Assembly: GCA_945829235.1 (NCBI GenBank) | Contig: CALZUA010000023.1 | Span: 1 to 52,585, forward strand | Length of the DNA stretch: 52,585 nt | Reading direction: 5' to 3' | From: an uncultured Clostridia bacterium | GTDB taxonomy: Bacteria > Bacillota > Clostridia > Oscillospirales > Ruminococcaceae | Part shown: positions 47,307-52,585 of the stretch, piece by piece | Layout of the letters: every line of letters begins with the position of its first letter | How positions within the stretch are numbered: the stretch's first letter is position 1 | The notes under the pieces: model-generated | The model's database searches: none | The model's input: the letters and a program-made list of their open reading frames with translations, nothing else | Told to the model about the DNA's origin: nothing | Position numbers and translations under genes: made by a program

Positions 47307-48624
47307 GCTTTTTCCCTCCTTTTGCGGGGGATTTTTTCTTTTTCGGGCGGAACTCCAGCGTGTACCACACTCCCGCAAATACCGCCAGAATGCTCGATGC
47401 AAGCGCGCGGTAGGTGAAAAATTCGTGCAGATAGGAGTGGTTGTTCAGCAGGAAAAATCTCGCGAAAGGCAGTGCGCCGAGTATTAGCATAATGAGGGTA
47501 AAATTGCGGTCAAATTTCTCGCGGTAACGGAACAGGTAGAATATTGCTCCGAGTACCACCGCCGATATCGCAAGCCCCGCCGCAAATGCTCTCCAATCAA
47601 CTCTGACCGTGCCGCCGAAAAGCGTCGAGATGTTTGCGGCGGGTGCGAGGAAAAACTGTGCAACGGGTGAAAGCTGTTCCGCTTCGCCGACAAATCTTTC
47701 CTCAACGGACGCGAGTGCTGTCACGAATTTGTTTTCACCCGTGACAATGCTCGCGGCTGTCCATTTCACGAGGAACGTTCCCGCGTAGGAAAGAAGCCAA
47801 GCCGCGCCGCATTTTACCGTCAGCAGAACGCTCTCTTTCAGCACGGGAAGCCGATTTTCCTGCTTTCGCATAATAAAAACAATTATCAGCGGAACAAGTA
47901 TCGTCAGCGTTTCGCAGGTGAGGAAATCGAAGAATGCTATCATCACGCCGGAGATTACCGAGAAAATCGAAAGTGCTCCGTCATTTCGTTCCATTATGAT
48001 ATAAAACGGAAGCAAAGCAAGCGTTACCAGCACGGCGGGCTGATATTCAAGAGAAATGCCGATGTTCCACATATGAACGCACAAAAACGCCGCCACAAGC
48101 GCGCCTGCCGCGAAATATTGCCGCTTTTTCAGCAACAGCGCCGCGTTTACCGCAAGCAGAACAAATGCTGTTATCGTGCCGATAAGCTTTATCCCGCCGA
48201 CATCGGTGAACAGCATCAGCGGGCGTATCACCGCGCCCATTCCGTGCCAGTAGCGCGAGTAGTCGGTATTTGGCGCGGCAGTTCCCTCAACGGCGCAGAA
48301 AAACCCCCAGTTCTCGCCGTAGTCATTTGTGCCGTCGTTGCCGTCATAATAGGCGGTGTTCAGCGCGGCTGAAAACGGCTCACCGCTTCCCATATTCCAC
48401 ACCACATTGAGCAAAATCGCATCGGCATAGTTGTCCTGAACAAGCCGCATTTGCGAGTCGTAAACGTAGGGGACTTTGTCCTTGAAAAACATCGCGCTTG
48501 AATACATATTGTCATAAATCCGCTCGTTCGGGATAGCCGCCGCGGCGGTGAGCGCCGTCCAGAGCGCCAGCACCGTCACCGCGAAAACAGCCGCGCGGCG
48601 TAATACAGCAGAAATTTTCTTCAT
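47293..48624 (-). CDS. Multi-pass membrane protein, possible GT-C type glycosyltransferase
   Basis: 443 residues. An N-terminal helix (about 10-32) is followed by a 100-residue outside loop (NERIYDNMYSSAMFF to SRYWHGMG), then about eight more helices, ending in a very basic tail (RPKKKKSPAKGGKKRGRN). The pattern of helix, large loop and helices resembles lipid-sugar dependent GT-C enzymes and is common next to DPM1-like proteins; no sure catalytic motif is seen. It overlaps the glycosyltransferase gene, so the two are coupled. A sigma-A promoter lies upstream on the minus strand. Confidence 0.7.
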   Translation of the reverse strand: MKKISAVLRRAAVFAVTVLALWTALTAAAAIPNERIYDNMYSSAMFFKDKVPYVYDSQMRLVQDNYADAILLNVVWNMGSGEPFSAALNTAYYDGNDGTNDYGENWGFFCAVEGTAAPNTDYSRYWHGMGAVIRPLMLFTDVGGIKLIGTITAFVLLAVNAALLLKKRQYFAAGALVAAFLCVHMWNIGISLEYQPAVLVTLALLPFYIIMERNDGALSIFSVISGVMIAFFDFLTCETLTILVPLIIVFIMRKQENRLPVLKESVLLTVKCGAAWLLSYAGTFLVKWTAASIVTGENKFVTALASVEERFVGEAEQLSPVAQFFLAPAANISTLFGGTVRVDWRAFAAGLAISAVVLGAIFYLFRYREKFDRNFTLIMLILGALPFARFFLLNNHSYLHEFFTYRALASSILAVFAGVWYTLEFRPKKKKSPAKGGKKRGRN

Positions 48625-48653
48625 ATAATACCTCGCAAGAATAAACTGTTTCC

Positions 48654-48683
48654 ATTATATCACACAATCGGCTTTTATGTCAA
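48654..48683 (-). promoter_or_regulatory. Sigma-A promoter of the membrane protein/glycosyltransferase operon
   Basis: On the minus strand TTGACA (48683 to 48678), 18-bp spacer, TATAAT (48659 to 48654), 29 bases before the ATG at 48624. Divergent from the dockerin gene promoter. Confidence 0.85.
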
Positions 48684-48755
48684 TACAAAATCCTCATGAG
48701 CCTGAACTTCTCTTCACCTTTTTGGGTGAACTGCGATTAAAATGCAAAAAAGTAC

Positions 48756-48784
48756 TTGACACGAATTTGTTTTTGTTATATAAT
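48756..48784 (+). promoter_or_regulatory. Sigma-A promoter of the dockerin gene
   Basis: TTGACA at 48756-48761, 17-bp spacer, TATAAT at 48779-48784. It lies inside a longer possible frame from 48677 and so supports the later start at 48833. Confidence 0.9.
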
Positions 48785-48832
48785 GGAACTAACCATAAGG
48801 TTAACTTATCAGAAAGAAAGGAAGATTTACTT

Positions 48833-51226
48833 ATGTTTAAGAAAAGGCTAAAAGGGCTGCTTGCGATGGTGCTTGCCGGCTCGATAGCAACAACGGCGAT
48901 TCCGCTTTCGGCGTCGGCGGCGATTTGCGGTGATATCAGTGTAGTGAACGCAAACAACACAGATAATCAAAATATAGAAGGCGTTCTTAACGGTTACAGT
49001 CGATATCTCAACGCAAACAATTTGTGGGCTATATACTACCACGAGCAAAACGAGCTGGGCCTCCTAACAAAGAAACTTGAATGCGTAGAAGGTAATGAAC
49101 TGGCGAATAAGTTGAACACAATGAATAATTCATCGAATTGTACTGAGGTCAAAATCAGATACTATCACGACATACTTTTTACCACGGCAGATTTTACGGG
49201 CGGTACGGCGGCAGTAAAGATTGGTGATATGAAATTATATCATCCCGATACTTTCCCATTTGATTTCAGTACTGTTGTAAGCCAAATAACTGTTGACCCG
49301 TTAAAGGAGATAACTTCTTGGACTGCGTGGTATAACAGAGATAGAGAAAATACCACAAATGTATCTACTTATCAATACACAAGCTCAAATAGCGCACAAT
49401 CCTCAACATTTGTTAACCAAACATCTACGCAAATCAACGCTGATGTTATAAAGGATTTATATCAAGGTAATATTGATTCGCTAAACTACGGCAAAACCAT
49501 CATCGAGCTTAAAACCGCGTACAAGACCTTTAATCTCCCCGTTCTGAACACTGTTCTCCAACAGGAAAAAGACGCGGAGGGCAACGACAAAACAGTCTCG
49601 ATTACAAATGGAGATACCGCTAATATTGACGGCTATCTGGAGGATTTTTACCTGTGCTACATAGACAGGACCAACAATATCGTTAAGATTAGTGATAACA
49701 CAATGAGTACCAAAAGTGACGTTTGGGATAAGCTTGGCGATTTTATAAGCGGAATCACAAATTTTGACGAACGCAATCTTTGCCTTGTCAGAAGCGTCAC
49801 TGCGAGGGTATACGGTCGCGGTAGAGAAGACGAACTATTCACCACAAAAGACTTTATTACCGGCAACATTGCCGGAAATTCTGCGTTAAGATACCTGTAT
49901 GAGGAAGCACCCGCCAAAAGCATTTGGAGAGTAGTAGCAAATGGTTCTGACAAGTGTTTTTTCGCAACAAAAGATAAAATTGGAGATGCAATCAACTCTT
50001 GTCTGACCTATAAGCCCAACGTAAGGGAGATTGCATTTACCGAGTATCCATTTATCTATGTGACCGGAACAACTCCCACTGCAGACGGCAGTATAGCTTC
50101 CGAAAATAAATTCTTAGCTGAGACATTGAAAGATGATTCGCTACAAACGATAAGCGAACTTTTGGCGGAGTTGGCTGAAGAAAAACCGCCGGCTTCGGGT
50201 AAAAAGTACGACGTGACCGGCTGGGAGCTTTGGAGCGCTGGTATAAACTGCGGCACACTTGTTAATTTAGAAAAAACCAATTTCAACACTAGCGGCGTCA
50301 CCGGCGTCACCGCAGATATGTTTGATAAGGCAGGTTCTAAGTACCCTGTAATTTATTTCCCGCAGGTTGACGAAACACAAAGCGGCGGCGGAAACAGCGG
50401 CGGCGGAAACGGCGGCGGCGGAAACGGCGGCAGTGGTAGCACCGGCGGCAATACCGGCGGCAACAGCGGCAACACCGGTAGCAACACCGGCGGAAACAGC
50501 GGCGGTTCATCGTCAAGACCTGAACCTTCCTACGATCCCAACAAGCCGATGATTGACGGCGTTGAAAAGAGCTGGTCTGATGTTGAAAAGGAGATAGGAA
50601 AGCTCCCCAAGGGCGGAACCAAAACTATCTCTCTGTTCGGCGATAGGAAAGTCCCTGCCGATGTTATCAAGGCAATCAAGGACAGCGAAGCGGTTGTTAC
50701 GTTCAAGATAAACAGCGCTTTCAGCTGGACGGTTGACGGTTCAACGCTCACGGACGGCGATATTCACGACTATGATTTCACGATTGAGATGGTGACGGCA
50801 ACAGGCACGGAAATTCTTCGCGGAGATGTCGGAACAAGCTTCATAATCGGCGAGATAACCGGCAATGCGTTGCTTAATATCAACTTTAAAAAAGGACACG
50901 AGCAGGAATTTGCAAATCTTTACAAAAAGGTTGACGGAAAGCTCGTTTTCGTGGATAACGTGAGGATTGATGAAAACGGCGCGGCAATCGGACTTGAGGT
51001 AAGTGAAGCGGGCGAATATGTTGTAATGCTCGGCAAGTTCAGCGACCGCGCTGGCGATATGGACAACGATGGCATTATGGACAAGAAGGATTCTTTCGCT
51101 GTCATCAATAATTTCCTCGAGATTGAGGAAGGCGCGAACCCGCTTGTTGCCGATATGAACGGCGATGGTAGAATCAACGCAAAAGACGCGCTTATTATCG
51201 TGCAAAAATTCCTCGGAATTGAATAA
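48833..51226 (+). CDS. Secreted dockerin-containing protein
   Basis: 797 residues; AAAGGAAG before the ATG at 48833. Signal peptide (about 1-28, ending ASA). A large unknown region (30-500) lacks recognisable glycoside hydrolase motifs. A Gly/Ser/Asn-rich linker (about 517-565) follows, then a beta domain (MIDGVEKSWSDVEKEIGKLPKGG to EAGEYVVMLGKFSD) common in Ruminococcus secreted proteins, and a C-terminal type I dockerin. The dockerin has two Ca-binding segments: DMDNDGIMDKKDSFAVINNFL and DMNGDGRINAKDALIIVQKFL. Dockerins attach proteins to cohesin scaffoldins on the cell surface, so this host probably builds a cellulosome-like assembly. The catalytic role, if any, is unknown. Confidence 0.85.
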   Translation: MFKKRLKGLLAMVLAGSIATTAIPLSASAAICGDISVVNANNTDNQNIEGVLNGYSRYLNANNLWAIYYHEQNELGLLTKKLECVEGNELANKLNTMNNSSNCTEVKIRYYHDILFTTADFTGGTAAVKIGDMKLYHPDTFPFDFSTVVSQITVDPLKEITSWTAWYNRDRENTTNVSTYQYTSSNSAQSSTFVNQTSTQINADVIKDLYQGNIDSLNYGKTIIELKTAYKTFNLPVLNTVLQQEKDAEGNDKTVSITNGDTANIDGYLEDFYLCYIDRTNNIVKISDNTMSTKSDVWDKLGDFISGITNFDERNLCLVRSVTARVYGRGREDELFTTKDFITGNIAGNSALRYLYEEAPAKSIWRVVANGSDKCFFATKDKIGDAINSCLTYKPNVREIAFTEYPFIYVTGTTPTADGSIASENKFLAETLKDDSLQTISELLAELAEEKPPASGKKYDVTGWELWSAGINCGTLVNLEKTNFNTSGVTGVTADMFDKAGSKYPVIYFPQVDETQSGGGNSGGGNGGGGNGGSGSTGGNTGGNSGNTGSNTGGNSGGSSSRPEPSYDPNKPMIDGVEKSWSDVEKEIGKLPKGGTKTISLFGDRKVPADVIKAIKDSEAVVTFKINSAFSWTVDGSTLTDGDIHDYDFTIEMVTATGTEILRGDVGTSFIIGEITGNALLNINFKKGHEQEFANLYKKVDGKLVFVDNVRIDENGAAIGLEVSEAGEYVVMLGKFSDRAGDMDNDGIMDKKDSFAVINNFLEIEEGANPLVADMNGDGRINAKDALIIVQKFLGIE

Positions 51227-51231
51227 AAAAT

Positions 51232-51263
51232 CGGGCGTGCAGAAATGTACGCCCGTTGTTCTT
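51232..51263 (+). terminator. Probable terminator after the dockerin gene
   Basis: 7-bp stem CGGGCGT / ACGCCCG with a 10-base loop and a T-rich flank (TTGTTCTT). Confidence 0.65.
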
Positions 51264-51304
51264 GCCGGAATTTGTTAAAACGAGAAAAGCTTCGGCTACT
51301 ATTA

Positions 51305-51371
51305 GATTGAGAGCGCGAACCCGCTTGTTGCCGATATGAACGGCGATGGTAAAATTAACGCAAAAGACACG
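51305..51371 (+). repeat. Duplicated fragment of the dockerin second Ca-binding repeat
   Basis: Matches 51121-51188 nearly base for base (GCGAACCCGCTTGTTGCC and the following GATATGAACGGCGATGGT). It encodes ANPLVADMNGDGKINAKD without the rest of a gene, so it is a stranded piece after the terminator. Confidence 0.8.
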
Positions 51372-51404
51372 GCTATGGTCGAGAACTCAAGCGGTTTCGC
51401 TTGG

Positions 51405-52585
51405 TTATTTTTCCTCCCCGAGCACGTCCTGTAAAGCGGACAAAATTTCCGCGATATTTATCGGCTTTGCGACAAACCCGTTCATACCCGCATCGAGAGC
51501 GGCTTTTTTGTCCTCGTCGAAAGCGTTTGCGGTCATTGCGACGATGGGGATATTCGCCTTCGCCTTGTCGGGCAACTTTCGGATAACCTCGGTTGCCTTG
51601 AAGCCGTTCATATTCGGCATCTGAATATCCATCAGCACAATGTCATAATACCCCGCCTCAGCCTTTTCCACCATATCAACGCACACAATTCCGTCAACCG
51701 CGCGTTCCACGGTGCAACCGACATTTTCGAGCAAAGCCGTGGCAATTTCCGCGTTCAAATCGTTGTCCTCGGCGAGCAAAATCCTGCGGTTGTTCAGCTC
51801 AAAGCTGTCTGCGGGAGCCAAAGCGTGTTGCTTTTCGGTCTGCGATTTATCGCAAATTCTGTACGAGATAACAACGGTGAATTTCGTGCCCTTTCCAAGC
51901 TCGCTTTCAACCTCAATCGTTCCTCCCATAAGCTCAACCAAGCTCTTTACAATCGGCAACCCAAGTCCCGTGCCGGCAATTTTGCTCTCGGTTGAGTTGT
52001 GTTCACGGACAAACGAGTCGAACAGGTGCGGCAGGAAGTCGGGGCTCATTCCGATACCGGTATCGGCAACCACAACCTTAAAGGTTGCACGTTTGGCATC
52101 GGTCTGCGGAAGCTCGGTCATTGAGATATCGATTTTCCCGCCGGCTGTTGTGTACTTAATCGCGTTGCTGATAAGGTTTGAGAAAATCTCGCGCACCTTT
52201 GTTTCGTCCAGATAAACGCACTCGTGTTGAATATCAACCGTGTAGCTATAGTTGAGATTTTTCTTCTTGATTTCCGCGTCAAATACGGACATAAACTCCT
52301 TGTTTGTGGCAACCAAGTCAACGGCTGTTTCGTCAAGCTCAGCTTTTCCGCTCTCAATTTTAGCCATTTCAAGAACGTTGTTGATAAGCGACAGCAAAAA
52401 GTCACCCGAGGATTTGATTTTCGTGAGGTAATCACGGAGCTTTTCCTTGTCGTCGATATCCTTCTCCATAAGCGCGGCAAAGCCGAGAATTGCGTTCATC
52501 GGTGTACGGATATCGTGGGACATATTGAAGAGGAAATCGGATTTCGCCTTGTTTGCGCGTTCAGCTTCAAGGGTTGATTTTGAGA
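51405..52585 (-). CDS. Hybrid sensor histidine kinase / response regulator (N-terminus outside window)
   Basis: The frame is open to the right edge; 393 residues are visible. An ATG at 52523 lies inside the H box and is not a start. Order: end of a coiled linker (EAERANKAKSDFLFN), HisKA with MSHDIRTPMNAILGFAALM (phospho-His), HATPase_c with IFSNLISNAIKYT (N box), VADTGIGMSPDFLPHLF (G1) and GTGLGLPIVKSLVELMGG (G2). A receiver domain follows: LLAEDNDLNAEIATALL, phospho-Asp in DIVLMDIQMPNMNG and Lys in FVAKPIN. The sensor part is beyond the window. Target unknown. Confidence 0.93.
   Translation of the reverse strand, partial: SKSTLEAERANKAKSDFLFNMSHDIRTPMNAILGFAALMEKDIDDKEKLRDYLTKIKSSGDFLLSLINNVLEMAKIESGKAELDETAVDLVATNKEFMSVFDAEIKKKNLNYSYTVDIQHECVYLDETKVREIFSNLISNAIKYTTAGGKIDISMTELPQTDAKRATFKVVVADTGIGMSPDFLPHLFDSFVREHNSTESKIAGTGLGLPIVKSLVELMGGTIEVESELGKGTKFTVVISYRICDKSQTEKQHALAPADSFELNNRRILLAEDNDLNAEIATALLENVGCTVERAVDGIVCVDMVEKAEAGYYDIVLMDIQMPNMNGFKATEVIRKLPDKAKANIPIVAMTANAFDEDKKAALDAGMNGFVAKPINIAEILSALQDVLGEEK

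Noticed and set aside
48677-48832. Longer start for the dockerin protein
   Set aside because: The promoter lies inside this stretch, and the signal peptide begins at 48833.
52521-52523. ATG as start of the histidine kinase
   Set aside because: It is the Met of the phospho-His box (NMSHDIRTP); the frame is open to the window edge.

Overview
The window looks like chromosomal or integrated-element DNA from an anaerobic Firmicute of the Ruminococcus/Oscillospiraceae type. Evidence: strong AGGAGG ribosome sites, sigma-A promoters, a type I dockerin protein, Nif11-like leader peptides with an NHLM-type exporter, and a Gram-positive type IV secretion module. It carries no rRNA, tRNA, CRISPR array, transposase, integrase or relaxase that I can recognise.

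Layout. (1) 1-14.9 kb: one long plus-strand operon of conjugation type: end of a VirD4/TraG coupling protein, two TrbL/VirB6-like membrane proteins, a VirB4 ATPase with a fused PrgI-like N-terminus, two paralogous membrane-anchored surface proteins, three lipoproteins, and a STAS / RsbW-like pair. It ends at a hairpin terminator. (2) 14.9-22.1 kb: three large unrecognised paralogous proteins that share a repeated module; the first two have ECF-type promoters. (3) 22.2-27.1 kb: an AT-rich two-gene island (large STAND-like NTPase plus a protein with an Rx4H HEPN-like motif), a candidate defence system. (4) 27.2-30.1 kb: a sulfur operon (leader peptide, metY, cysK, Rrf2 regulator). (5) 30.1-31.3 kb, minus strand: a stand-alone lysis cassette (XhlA-like, holin, amidase-SPOR). 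(6) 31.3-32.5 kb, minus strand: decayed genes (DHHW protein, anti-sigma, ECF sigma). (7) 32.6-44.4 kb: peptide secretion locus: PP2C phosphatase, short HlyD-like protein, C39-peptidase ABC transporter, second NHLM ABC transporter, five intact and one frameshifted leader-type precursor, an ECF sigma factor, a 5'-nucleotidase and a small two-TM protein. (8) 44.4-46.4 kb: a replication-initiator-like protein with in-gene direct repeats and a LytTR-PAS regulator. (9) 46.5-52.6 kb: glycosyltransferase and membrane protein (minus), dockerin protein (plus) and a partial hybrid histidine kinase (minus).

How parts may work together (inference). The motif TTAC-N16-CGTATAAA lies before two of the large-paralogue genes and before a peptide operon; a close variant lies before the peptide/sigma operon that encodes the ECF factor at 40787. 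This suggests one ECF regulon with positive autoregulation. The PP2C phosphatase heads the exporter operon, and its usual partners (STAS antagonist, RsbW-like kinase) sit 19 kb upstream in the conjugation operon. The lysis cassette and the replication-like gene share an identical promoter element with two TGCAGTT boxes. No enzyme that modifies the peptides is visible.
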